Source: Branchiostoma floridae
Lineage: Eukaryota; Chordata; Leptocardii; Amphioxiformes; Branchiostomatidae
Reading direction: 5' to 3'
Length of the DNA stretch: 64,000 bases
Assembly (NCBI RefSeq): GCF_000003815.2
Contig: NC_049995.1
Location: 2,665,006 to 2,729,005 of the forward strand
Every line of letters begins with the position of its first letter. Positions within the stretch are counted from its first letter, which is position 1. Positions 17,444 to 27,842 of the stretch are shown here, piece after piece. The position numbers and the translations under genes are program-made. The notes under the pieces were generated by a model, which was given only the letters and a program-made list of their open reading frames with translations, searched no databases and was not told the DNA's origin.

Positions 17444-20269
17444 TTACAATGCAGTCTCCATTTGCATGGCCTCTGGAGGAAGCAATGTACGCCTCAGTTG
17501 CAGCAGTCTCTTTTCCATCCCTTCTGGAGTCGGTCTTGTAGCTGGAACGTCGCGCCAACACGCCCTCATCAGTCGGTACAGCTCCTCTGGACATCCCGGT
17601 GGCCTTTTCATTCGTATTCCTTGCCTCAAAATCCCCACCATCTGAAGAAAGCTCAACTGAGTCCTGCCATCGTAGCACGGATCTTTTCCCAGCGTGGCGA
17701 TCTCCCACAGCAGCACGCCGAAGGACCAGACGTCACTCTCACAGGTGTACTCGCCGGTCTCGATGGACTCCAGCGCCATCCACTTCAGCGGAAGGAGTTC
17801 GTCAACGCCTGGACGGTTGGCTCGTACATACTGAGTGGTGGTGTAGACATCTCTGGCTAGTCCGAAGTCAGCCAACTTGGCCAAGTCATCGGCTGTGATG
17901 AGGACGTTGCGAGCGGCCACGTCACGATGGGCGATTCTCAAGCGTTCCAGCTCTTGCAGAGCTCGTGCTATGTGCACTGCGTATCCAAGAAGATTTTCCA
18001 ATACGTATTCCTCATTCTTTGTACCCCGTAGGAAGCCTAAGAGGTCGCCTTTTGGGGCATACTCTAGAAGAATGTACTTCTCCGCAGACTTGGTGATAAG
18101 CCCCACGAGTCGAATGATGTTGGACTTGCGATCATTGCCATCTCGTTCTTGCATTTGGTGCACAGCTACCAGTATGGCCGCTTCTCTATAGAAGTCACGG
18201 TAGGACTGTGAGTCCTCCACGCGAACTGTCTTTGCAGCGACGTCGAGTTGTCTTTCAGGTGTGCGCAGCTGTGCCCTTCTGACTTGCCCAAACATTCCTT
18301 CCCCTATCAGGGGACCAGGAGTAAGATGGTGGATCTTCTTCTCCCATCGTCCCAGCCAGCCCGGCTGTAGGCTCTGTGCTAGATCTTGCTCCATTTTTCT
18401 CAGTTCAAAAAGGATCTTGTCTTCCTCCCGTGTGTTGGGGGCTGAGCAAGCTAAGATGCCCGTTTTGTAGAGTATTGCTGCCACTATGGCAACAAGTACG
18501 ACTAAGGAGCCCAGTGGGACCAGACTTTCGAGCAGCGGTTCATCTCTGCTTGTCTGTAACTGGTCACAGTTCCGTCCCGTCCATGGCGTCACACATGCGC
18601 AGCTGCCGTCCACGTTATCACATGTGGCGTTGTTCTTACAAGTACAGACCTGCTGACATCTCCGACCGAAACGACGGTTTGGGCATGTTTTTTGACAATC
18701 CATTCCGTACCAACCGTCAGTGCAGTTACACCTGCCGTCGCTAGGACTGCATGTGGCCTCGTTGTGGCAGTTGCAGTACTTTGCACAGTGTTTACCGTAT
18801 GTGCCGTGTGGACATTTTGTCTGACAGTTTGTTCCTGTCCATCCCGGCGGACAGACACAACCGGCCCAGCGGTCACAGTCGGCACCTTGCAAGCAATCGC
18901 ACACTTCATCACAACCGACACCTTTATAGTTCAGTGGGCAATGTACATCAACAGCAATTGTAGCATTTACACTGTGTCCCTTTTTGTCAAAAACCGTGCA
19001 GGTGTAATATCCACTGTCTGTTAGCTGTATGTTGGAGACAGTTACAGTCATGTTGTTTTCGTCATTACTTCGTTTTTCAGACCCATTTGGAAAGCGCAGA
19101 GATATGGTTTTGGCATCAAAGTTGTACACCCTGCAGTGAAAAGCCACATTGCTGGAAAGGAAGATATGCCGAGGGTCGCTAGGTGTCGTGGTAACCGAGA
19201 CGTCTTGTTGAGGGATGTCACAGGCCACGCCTGTCCAGCCGGGCGGACATTTGCAGGCACCGTTAAACCCGTGACAGCGGGCGCCGTTCTTACAGATACA
19301 GTTCTTATCACAGAGGAATCCGTATTTTCCAACAGGGCAGCCTACAGGACGTATTTCTATATCTACATATTCAACGCTCGCTATTTCTACGGTCCGGTCG
19401 TCAACGGTTGTCCTTAAAAGAATGCGTTGAGATGACGGAAGTTTGCAGGAATATAACTTCACTTCTTTCGCAGGAAAAACGGACGTAAACAACACGATAA
19501 AGTTGTGTTTCATGTCATCCACGACAGAGTTAGGAATAAACTGTCTTAGTTTCTGTATTCTCGATTTGTCCTCGCGTCCCAGATCTAGATTAAACAACTC
19601 ACCTACTAAAAATAAGGGCTGTTCAGGTCCCGCTCTACATGTCAGTTGACGCCTGCCGTTATACCATATATCTTTCAACGTTACGACATCATCAGCCCAA
19701 GTCGTGTAAAAAGCCATACGGGCAGTACAGTCGCTGTTGTTTGTGTTCGCGTTCCAAGGCGCGTCCAGGTGGTGAGAGTACTCAGGCCATGCCCATGTTT
19801 GCCTTGTGTACAAAACATCACCGTTTGCAGTCACCCCTTCCGCCTCATACGTCAAACTGAAGAGTGCGGATATAACGTTAGGGTTAATAGTGGTTTCACA
19901 CGATTCGTTATACACAGGAGGATAGCCCACAACGTCAGACAACTGCACCCCGACACTGGTGTTGTACAAGACCATACCAATGTTGAGCAGATATGCCGAC
20001 TGTACTGACCAGTCCAGAGGGTTGGCGACCACAATAGTGCAGTTCTTTGTCACATTGAAGCGGTGGTACGGATCCCCGTCTATTTCTGCACACGGAAGTT
20101 CCGCTTTTTCACCAGCGTGGTTCCTTGGTAGACTGAATATGGTATTTCCCACAGCGACGTTTTCGGGCACGGAGACCTGGAACGTATCTGTTATAGACAA
20201 TGTGATCCGAAGAGTTAATATCAGGTAACCAACCAGCATGACAAAATTCGTCTGTAGGTTCACCGCCAT
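17444..20269 (-). CDS. Intronless EGF/Ig receptor tyrosine kinase, copy 2
   Basis: Tandem paralogue of the gene at 13886-16723, same strand, repeat period about 3.5 kb, intronless, 941 residues. Approximate layout: signal peptide 1-26, unassigned region 27-305, EGF-like 311-352, Ig-like 356-442, laminin/EGF-like cysteine repeats 444-568, transmembrane 585-604, kinase 646-927. Catalytic elements are present: GEGMFGQV 656-663, Lys680, Glu696, HRDVAARN 781-788, DFG 801-803. The activation loop has DVYTTTQYVRANR with no tandem tyrosines. The kinase differs from copy 1 at only about 15 of 280 residues, while the N-terminal 300 residues are far more diverged. The ligand is unknown. Confidence 0.88.
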   Translation of the reverse strand: MAVNLQTNFVMLVGYLILTLRITLSITDTFQVSVPENVAVGNTIFSLPRNHAGEKAELPCAEIDGDPYHRFNVTKNCTIVVANPLDWSVQSAYLLNIGMVLYNTSVGVQLSDVVGYPPVYNESCETTINPNVISALFSLTYEAEGVTANGDVLYTRQTWAWPEYSHHLDAPWNANTNNSDCTARMAFYTTWADDVVTLKDIWYNGRRQLTCRAGPEQPLFLVGELFNLDLGREDKSRIQKLRQFIPNSVVDDMKHNFIVLFTSVFPAKEVKLYSCKLPSSQRILLRTTVDDRTVEIASVEYVDIEIRPVGCPVGKYGFLCDKNCICKNGARCHGFNGACKCPPGWTGVACDIPQQDVSVTTTPSDPRHIFLSSNVAFHCRVYNFDAKTISLRFPNGSEKRSNDENNMTVTVSNIQLTDSGYYTCTVFDKKGHSVNATIAVDVHCPLNYKGVGCDEVCDCLQGADCDRWAGCVCPPGWTGTNCQTKCPHGTYGKHCAKYCNCHNEATCSPSDGRCNCTDGWYGMDCQKTCPNRRFGRRCQQVCTCKNNATCDNVDGSCACVTPWTGRNCDQLQTSRDEPLLESLVPLGSLVVLVAIVAAILYKTGILACSAPNTREEDKILFELRKMEQDLAQSLQPGWLGRWEKKIHHLTPGPLIGEGMFGQVRRAQLRTPERQLDVAAKTVRVEDSQSYRDFYREAAILVAVHQMQERDGNDRKSNIIRLVGLITKSAEKYILLEYAPKGDLLGFLRGTKNEEYVLENLLGYAVHIARALQELERLRIAHRDVAARNVLITADDLAKLADFGLARDVYTTTQYVRANRPGVDELLPLKWMALESIETGEYTCESDVWSFGVLLWEIATLGKDPCYDGRTQLSFLQMVGILRQGIRMKRPPGCPEELYRLMRACWRDVPATRPTPEGMEKRLLQLRRTLLPPEAMQMETAL

Positions 20270-20509
20270 GATTTTATTGTGAATGAAACACAGACAAAGA
20301 AACCTTGTCGTAGGCCAACTGTGATTACAACCGTCTTCGTCCTTTGACCTTTAATTACATAGACCAAGGTGGTTTGAGCAACGCAACCGGTTTTTCCATT
20401 TTGCCTAAAGGACTGTTGAAGGTTGTTGACCTTAAGGGTTGTCCTAAAGGCATACATTTTGTTGCAAATTATTTCAATCAATATACAGTTAATTTATCAT
20501 AGATATAAA

Positions 20510-21302
20510 TAAGCCTTCTCACACTAGTTAGCATGCATGCGCGGGTGAAAAGAACTCTTGGTAATATGTCAAAGTTGAAGGCCCCCATGGCCAGAAAATC
20601 AACATTCCGCCATTTTCCAGGCGCCACTACGTTCTGGACATTGTTACACAAATCGAAACAATGGTAGACACGAGACTGTTGACATCTGAGGGCCTTCAAC
20701 TTTGACATATTACCAGTGCTGTCTCCAGGACCCGTCCCTCCGTCCCTGGACGGAAATTTACTTGTTGGGACGGAAAAAAATGTCACCCATTCCGTCCAAA
20801 AAAAATCATAATTTCATCATTTTCATGACATAAAAATGCAGTTTCGTAAGCTTAAAATGGCAGATTCAATAACTAAAATAGCCTTCCGAACCAAATCGGC
20901 AGTGTGCTATTCGCGTGGCGCAAAAGAAGGCGGGGCTGCGGCGTTATCTCACCTTACCACTGTGCCTTACCACAGATGTGGCTCTTTAGGCTAAAGTCCC
21001 AATGTCGAGTAGCACCAAAGTCCAAACATAAACTACGGGTGAGACCGGGACTCTTGAACTGATGATGTGGCGAACACGCGGTGTACGCCTGTTCTTTTCA
21101 TAAACATTTTCCAGACACGCCCTACTGGCGAAAGTTCGGGGTTTGGCAGAAATCAGCTTCTTTTCGTACGTAGGCCGCCCGAGCTGTGGGCGGAGAACGC
21201 ATCCCGCCCAATTTGTTTCCATGTAGTAAAAGATGTGTGTGTACATATTACCCAGAGGTCCTTTCACTCGCGCATGCGTGGTAACTAGTGTGAGAAGGCT
21301 TA
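20510..21302. mobile_element. About 790-bp inverted-repeat element with nested palindrome
   Basis: The outer ends are inverted matches: TAAGCCTTCTCACACTAGTT, then GCATGCGCG, then GTGAAA, then GGTAATATGT. Inside, an inverted pair reads GGTAATATGTCAAAGTTGAA (about 20560) and its complement (20691-20715). The segment after 20715 (CTGTCTCCAGGACCCGTCCC, then GGGACGGAAAAAAATG) partly resembles the element at 30033. No transposase is seen. Confidence 0.6.
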
Positions 21303-21378
21303 TACACTACATATCACGAATGTTTTTATTTTTAGCTCAGGTTGAGATTATAATGATGAGGAATAAATAATGCAAATT

Positions 21379-23558
21379 TACCTGGTTTAATTTTCCTGGC
21401 AGACTTCGAAAAAGCCTTTGACACCATCAGAGTAAAATTTATTGTTAAAGCGCTTAGATACTTTGGTTTTGGAGACTCTTTTATAACATGGATTAAAATT
21501 CTTTATAGTGACATCTCTAGTAAAATTATTAATTATGGTTATATTTCCAAGCCCTTTAACCTGTCCCGTGGGGTCCGACAAGGTTGTCCTTTATCTCCGT
21601 ATCTTTTTATATTAGGAGTTGAATTGCTTGCTAGTAAAATTAGAAATAATATAGAAATCAAAGGTTTAGACACTTTTGGAATTACATCTAAAGTCTCCCC
21701 CTTGCTCCCGAACTTGGCTCTCTATACGCGTTGGTTAAGGATTTGGAGATTTTTAACCTTCTATCTGGTTTACGCTCAAATTTTGATAAATGTAGAATAT
21801 TACGGATTGGATCTTTAAGCGGTACAAACTTCTACTTACCTTGTTCTTTCCCAATACTTTGGACAGATGGCCCCGTTGACATTCTTGGAATTCATATTCC
21901 GAGACATATGTCCGACATTGTTCATAGTAATTTTGATAGAAAATTCGAAAAAATAGACAAGATTCTAATGTTATGGAAATCTAAATCCTTAACCCTTATG
22001 GGAAAAATTATCTTGGTTAATACTTTAATCGTCCCACAATTTATTTTTCTATTAACTTCTCTCCCGACACCTCCCTCTGACTTCTTTGATCGATATGAGA
22101 AAAAAATATTTAAATTTCTATGGGGAGATGGACCTGAGAGGGTTAAAAGAAGAACTTTGTACGCCGTTCTTGATCAGGGAGGCCTGAAATTAAGAAACTT
22201 GCGGGCCGTAGATTTTACTTTAAAAGCTTCTTGGCTACCCAAACTATATTTAAATAAGGAATGGTTTTGCTCTAAGCTAATTCTTTTATCAAATTCCATC
22301 TTTCGTACCGACTTGTTTCCCTTTGCGCAACTTAACAAAAAGGATTTTGAATCTCTTTTAGGTAAAATATCCCCTTTAAGTACATTCTTTACCCATGTTA
22401 TACAAGCATGGTTGAAGTACCAAGTTGAACTTAGGCCACCTGAGGAGGCGGTTGAGGTGAAGCAGCAGCTTCTGCATCTAAATTCAAATATAACTATCAG
22501 TGGTAAGCCTTTCTTTTCACAGGTATTTCTTAGTAGGGGGGTCATATTTGTAAACGACATGTTAGACGCAGAAAACAACTTCTTATCATATGTTGATTTT
22601 GTTACAAAATTTGGAGAGTGTGTCCTGAATTCAAATATAATCAACTTATGTCTGCTATTCCCCCTTTTTTGAAGGCTAAGCTGAAATTGAATTCTCCAAG
22701 TTTGGGTGTCTGTCTTCCTGTATGTAGAAACATAGGCTGGCTTCGTAACTGTAATATTAATAAGTGTCTGTATCAATTCTTCATGAACGAAGCCAGTCTA
22801 TGGGGCTCATCTGAAAGAATTAAACTTTCATGGGAAGAATATTTTGACACCCCACTACCATGGCAAAATATATATAGTTTACCTTATAAACTTTCGATTG
22901 ATTCATATACTCGAATATTTCAATATAAACTATTATTCAAATTTTTACCTTGCAATAAAATATTATATTTATGGGGTTTGATAGACTCCCCATTATGTAA
23001 CCTCTGTAACGAGGAAGAAGAAACAGTCGTCCACCTTTTTTGGGACTGTTGTGTAACTTCAAATTTTTGGCGTCAGGTGGACGAATGGTTTTTCAATATA
23101 AATGGTACTCATTTGCATATTAATGCTCTCAGTATAATGTTCGGTATTTCTAGTGATCGTTGCCCGGTTCTGTCGAATCTTATCCTCCTTTTAGGCAAAA
23201 TATTTGTTTTTAAAAATCGTAAGCATTCTTTGAATCTGTCTGCTTTCATATCCTTTGTTTCATACTTTTATAAATTAGAAAAAAACATAGCAATTCGGCA
23301 AGGCAAACTGCTTAAACACAGGGGGAAGTGGGGAAACTTAAATAACTTATTTTCTGTCAGCACCATATCTTAAACAAATGTATAGTGATATTGTTGAATG
23401 AATATGGGCAAAGGGGTTTAGGACTAACGTTAACTGTTGTTACTGGTTTTTGCTTTTATTTTGTGGTTTTACATGTGCTTTGTTTAACGTATCTGTAGCT
23501 GCCATGCTTTCTTTTTGTTGTTTGTTTTGCAAAAAGTAATAAAGAATGATTGGAAAAA
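21379..23558 (+). mobile_element. 5'-truncated Tx1/L1-type LINE, degenerate
   Basis: The insertion starts inside the reverse transcriptase (FLADFEKAFDT), continues through GVRQGCPLSPYLFILGVELL, the thumb-like region (WKSKSLTLMGKIILVNT, IFKFLWGD) and a C-terminal zinc knuckle (CNLCNEEEETVVHLFWDC), to a stop at 23371-23373, AATAAA at 23538-23543 and a short A-rich tail. A 14-bp target duplication AAATAATGCAAATT flanks it (21365-21378 and 23559-23572). The catalytic YADD block is missing: sequence jumps from TSKVSPLLPN to the LYALVKDLEIF region with a frame change near 21705-21725. A second frameshift lies near 22615. It is dead, with the 5' end lost on insertion. Confidence 0.92.
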
Positions 23559-23687
23559 AAATAATGCAAATTAGGATCCAACTTGCATAGTTGAAGAAGA
23601 AGTTTCAAATAATGTCCCGGTCCAAGTTTTCGTTGTTATCTGACTAATGACTTGCGACCTAAGAATCAGTATCAAATGCGGGATCCT
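23559..23687. other. Intergenic DNA after the LINE
   Basis: Starts with the 3' copy of the LINE target duplication. Nothing else recognised before the CCAAT/TATA promoter. Confidence 0.5.
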
Positions 23688-23864
23688 GATTGGTCAATTT
23701 CTTCTGGCTATAAAATGATGACGTTTCCACATGCACACTAATGTACAGGTTTTACTTGATTGACACCAGCATACTTAAGACAAGGTTTGCGCAAACTCTA
23801 AAGGCACGTTTGGTAGGGCTTGCATCTACCTTTTACGTCAGCAGCGGTTAAAGCTAGCGTGAAG
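23688..23864 (+). promoter_or_regulatory. CCAAT/TATA promoter and 5' UTR exon of the secreted-protein gene
   Basis: An inverted CCAAT box (GATTGGTC, 23688-23695) lies 14 bases before TATAAAA (23709-23715). CRE-like sites occur just after (ATGACGTTT near 23716) and in the leader (TTACGTCA, 23833-23840). Transcription would begin near 23740. A donor GAAG/GTAAAC closes a non-coding first exon at 23864. The downstream acceptor TTTCTCAG at 24507-24514 opens the exon containing the start codon. Confidence 0.5.
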
Positions 23865-24522
23865 GTAAACACGATCCTGCATAGCTGTACAAAACCAACC
23901 CCTGAACCGGGAGTCTTTCACATAAAGGACGCGGAGAGCAGCAGTACACCTTTCATCAGCGGATTTCAGGTATTTTTGAGTATTAGAATGACGGTACGCG
24001 TTCGACTGCTTTAAATGCTGTATCATAGAATGGGATGCAATAATAGCAAAGGAGCATACTTCGCTCGAATAGTTGCGATGGCATGGTGGCGGTATGCTTA
24101 GATGAAATGGAATTTTCAAAATTGAGAGCTAAGCTGTGAAGAAGTATAACAAGTAACGTAGCGACGAAAACTAGTCACTCCTGATATCTATCGTCTGCAC
24201 ATTGAAGGCCGCAACCGCTTGTACCATTGCACAGCACAGCAAAAGATTCGTATTACGTGTATTTTTTTATAGACGAAACATGTCCTTTTTGTCCATTCTC
24301 TATAACACTTGTTGGTTTTGACTCCTTGTAGTGTGTCACACAATGGAACACAAGAACCGGCCTCAACATCCATTCATTCAACATTCATTGTACAAAGTGA
24401 CGTTATGGAACAAGTTGTTTGCTTATTTCTGTGTTTTATTCATTATTTCATTACCACAAACGCTGTAAATGATGCACAATACCAGACTTCCATTTTGTTT
24501 TAAAACTTTCTCAGACAGCATC

Positions 24523-25343
24523 ATGAAGACAGTGTTTCTGTTGGCGACGTTTCTGGTTGCCACACAGGCCCGAGAGGACCTGGTACAACAGCTAACAGCC
24601 GGGGCTACGAATAGACTGATGTCAGGTACACATATTGTTACAGCATTATACACCACTGACAATCACATTTATCGTGTTATAATTTTTTTGGTCTCACGAA
24701 TTTCAGATACGCTGTGACAGAAACGCTATCAACAAGATAGGATACACGACAAGTCTTTTTTTTAAAGAAAGTACAGTACAATTTTGTAGCTTAGAAAGAC
24801 ATTTCTTACAACTGTCACATGCACACCTGTAATTTGCCTTACAAACTGGTATGACAAATGCATATAGGATCAGTGAAAATATTTTCCTTTCCAAGACCGC
24901 TAATTTTTGTGCGAGCTATTCAAGACTGTCCCACAGATGTCCTCAAACTGTCGTAAGCCTATCGTGTGACAATCGTAATTTTTTTTCTAACTATACGATC
25001 CATTGCAACATTTTCTTAACAAGATAGAAAAATTCTGTACAATTGTCTCACAAATATCTTCAATTTGTCGTTACTCTGTCGTGCAACGAAGGTAACGCAA
25101 CTCTCACAAAGACCATACATCCACATAACATGTAGTTCCCTTTGCGTGCCAAAGTAAACTGAGTGATACGGGTTAAAACACAAGTAGGTCGGACGTATTT
25201 ACAAAGAGAAGACGAGAAGCACTTTGATGGCGCATCCACCGTCCTTCGTGTCTCACGAATTGTTTATTTTTTAATTAACTGATTATACTGACCACTGCCA
25301 GTGACCGTACAGGATTATCTCTACGGTAACTGGAGAAAACAAG

Positions 25344-25377
<34 letters not shown>

Positions 25378-26103
25378 CACGCATACATGTNNNNNNNNNN
25401 NNNNNNNNNNNNNNNNNNNNNNNNNNNNNNNNNNNNNNNNNNNNNNNNNNNNNNNNNNNNNNNNNNNNNNNNNNNNNNNNNNNNNNNNNNCTACACCTAT
25501 TCATCTAAGTGTACACGTATTTCGTTTTTCAGACAAAATATAAACCTACAACAAACATCAATAGTATAGAAAGATACAAAACAAAGAATTCCATACAATC
25601 TAACAGAACATAATTTATTTCCGTACCCAGCTCGATCTGCCGCTGATGCGGAGGTCCTGGAGGACAACACCATCGCTGACCTCTCCGACCTGACCGACCA
25701 GATAAACAAGATCGGCCTGCTGTTGGCCAAGAACGACGATGATAAAGACGGCTCTGGTGACGACGATGCCGACTTTCTGCTCCACGAATCCGGAAAGCCA
25801 ATAAAACCCTCCAAGAAGCCAGGGAAAGGCTCCAAGAAATCGGGCAAGGGTTCTAAGAAGCCAGGTAAAGGTTCCAAGAAGAAGCCTGAGCCGGTGGAGA
25901 CCTCGTCCGACCGTTTCATATCAGCGGAGCAGCCAGAGCTGGGCCCGGAAGATCTGGAGGCCATTCCCCTGTCCCTGCGACGTTACATCCAGGCCCTGGA
26001 GGACCGTGAGCTGATGCGCAAGCGAGAGGAGCACGAGAAGGCTGCCGAAGCTACACATCTCCGCAGTCTGCTGCAACGCCTGACCAGCAAGCGGCAAAAC
26101 TAA
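24523..26103 (+). CDS. Small secreted lysine-rich protein of unknown family
   Basis: Two coding exons, 24523-24625 and 25631-26103, join in phase to give 191 residues. The start MKTVFLLATFLVATQARE is a clear signal peptide. Next come an acidic stretch (NDDDKDGSGDDDAD), a basic repeat block built from KPGKGSKK units (three to four copies), a linker, and a charged helical C-terminus (PLSLRRYIQALEDRELMRKR ... LLQRLTSKRQN). No cysteines, no transmembrane segment. Dibasic sites in and around the repeats would suit processing of a peptide precursor, but no glycine amidation signal ends a peptide and I recognise no known hormone. A matrix- or polyanion-binding protein is equally possible. The intron holds a 100-N gap (25391-25490) and a (CT)n(TA)n tract, so a further small exon cannot be excluded. 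Confidence 0.75.
25391..25490. other. Assembly gap (100 N)
   Basis: Exactly 100 N directly after a (CT)n(AT)n simple repeat at 25343-25380, which probably caused the break. It lies inside the intron of the secreted-protein gene. Confidence 0.95.
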
Positions 26104-26598
26104 GAAATATGGATGAATATTAGCCTCCTTCACAGACTTCTAGTTTTCTAGCGGGGATGACTGTTATCTTTTTTGTGGAAGCACTGGTTCGCAATTTTCA
26201 ATAGAGGCTAAGGATCTAATGCCTGGAGAGGCATAGGGAGTTCTGCAAGCGACAAAACTACACTTCCCAAAGAAGTTATCTTTATATAAAGAGTCTGTGT
26301 TGAAAATCGCGAATAAGCGCTTCTCCCGAAAAAGAAAGGTCGCCGCACCACAAGTCTGTGAAGGATGCTAGATGAATTTGTAATGGAAAACTTACGTATA
26401 TGAACCCAAACTTGCGTCGTTGATACCAAACGTTTTGTATTTGAAAGGATTATCATCTACTAGACCCTTGAATTAATAACTTTTTATACCATCTTGGACT
26501 ATCCAAACAGGTGTGGTGTTTTTCTTGAGAGGTGATGTTGATATCAGCTGGTTACCAGACTACATTACCTCTGCGTCTTGTACTTTTCTTTGTTGATC

Positions 26599-26604
26599 AA
26601 TAAA
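26599..26604 (+). terminator. Polyadenylation signal of the secreted-protein gene
   Basis: AATAAA about 500 bases after the stop at 26103, followed by a T-rich stretch. Confidence 0.6.
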
Positions 26605-26863
26605 AAAATTTGATTGTAATGGCTCGGTCATCTTCGTCGTGCGATCGTCGTACGATAGAAAACTAAGAGTTCATTCGAAATCTTGGGATATTCGTGCATT
26701 GCCATTTGTCGTGCAAAATTCAATTGTCTCATAACGGTTTTGCATCAACTGAGTTGTCACCTTTGCATGTCACGAAAACATTTAGCATCTGGGCGACATT
26801 CTTTTTTTAAAATTATCATGATTGCCACCTGACGACCCAAAGGTCATTCCAAGGTGTGACTCG

Positions 26864-27068
26864 AAGGTTAGGTCACATTTCCAAATCGGGGCACGACCGG
26901 GCAGCTTTCGGGAGCAAAAAGAATGATATAAAATACATCAAAATACACAAAATGTCAAAATAAGATTCATGGACATAACATGTGTATATTTCTAGGTATA
27001 CATTTTAATTTTTCGTTTCTTAAAACATCACGGTCGAGCCCCGGTTTGGAAATGTGACCTAAGCCTTA
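26864..27068. mobile_element. MITE with AAGGNTTAGGTCACATTTCC ends
   Basis: Left end 26864-26899 and right end 27031-27068 are inverted matches: AGGTCACATTTCCAAA, then CGGGGC, then CGACCG. A related fragment lies at 424-456. About 205 bp, non-coding. Confidence 0.75.
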
Positions 27069-27739
27069 CATTGTACTGTAGCAGCATCTCTTTTCCCTAT
27101 TAAAGGCAGAAACATCGATATCACGATTGAAACCAGCTCAATTGCTCACCAAAAGCGAGGACTAACTTCAGCTTATCGGCAGTACCTGTAGTCAACCTAC
27201 CTGCTCATCTTTAAGATAATGAAATGGAGAGAACCAGCTGTAAGCAAAGCTTTGGTACCGTACGGGCCTGAAACGTTCTGCACCAGATAGCCAGCGGTAT
27301 TTCGATCCGCTGAACTTATGTACCATGCATGACACTACCAGGTGAGTAACCTGCCTGCTAGTCCAATATTTGTGCAACATGAGGACGCGTTAATACTGGA
27401 ACGTTTTATTGAAAATTCGTGCCCATGGGGCTAATTGAAATTGAACAAAGACAAAGTACATGAAATGAATGAATTTGGACGAAATATATGTAGATAATCT
27501 AAATTCTAACATACAAATATTAAGTGGATGAATGTACATACGGTACAGAATAGGGTACTAAATCTACGTAGCTAATATCACAGGGTTTGATAAACAGGGT
27601 AAGTAATTATATAACAGGCGTACATACATAATTTACATACGAACAGACCCGAACCATGCAGCAGCTCTCGCCCTTATGTCTTTTGCACCATGTATGTGTA
27701 AAATATGTGTAAACTGTAACGTTATCTCTGTTACATATT

Positions 27740-27842
27740 TTTTCTGACCCTTACCTCTTCCCTCTTAACCTCAATGACAAGCGGCCTGTAGGCCGATTTG
27801 AAGGTCTTTTTGAATAAACAAAGACTCAAACAAACAAACAAA
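27740..27842 (+). mobile_element. Probable LINE 3' end
   Basis: The segment TGACAAGCGGCCTGTAGGCC followed by a short spacer, GAATAAACAAAG and a (CAAA)n tail has the form of a non-LTR element terminus. No coding part is preserved. Confidence 0.4.

Noticed and set aside
14703-19860. Long plus-strand frames opposite the kinase genes
   Set aside because: They are antisense shadows of the conserved kinase and EGF coding sequence, repeated in both copies, with no independent motif.
22174-22776. 200-codon minus-strand frame
   Set aside because: Antisense to the LINE coding sequence.
24523-26103. NPY- or CRF-like hormone reading of the RRYIQAL C-terminus
   Set aside because: Only a few residues agree, no amidation glycine and no correct spacing to processing sites.
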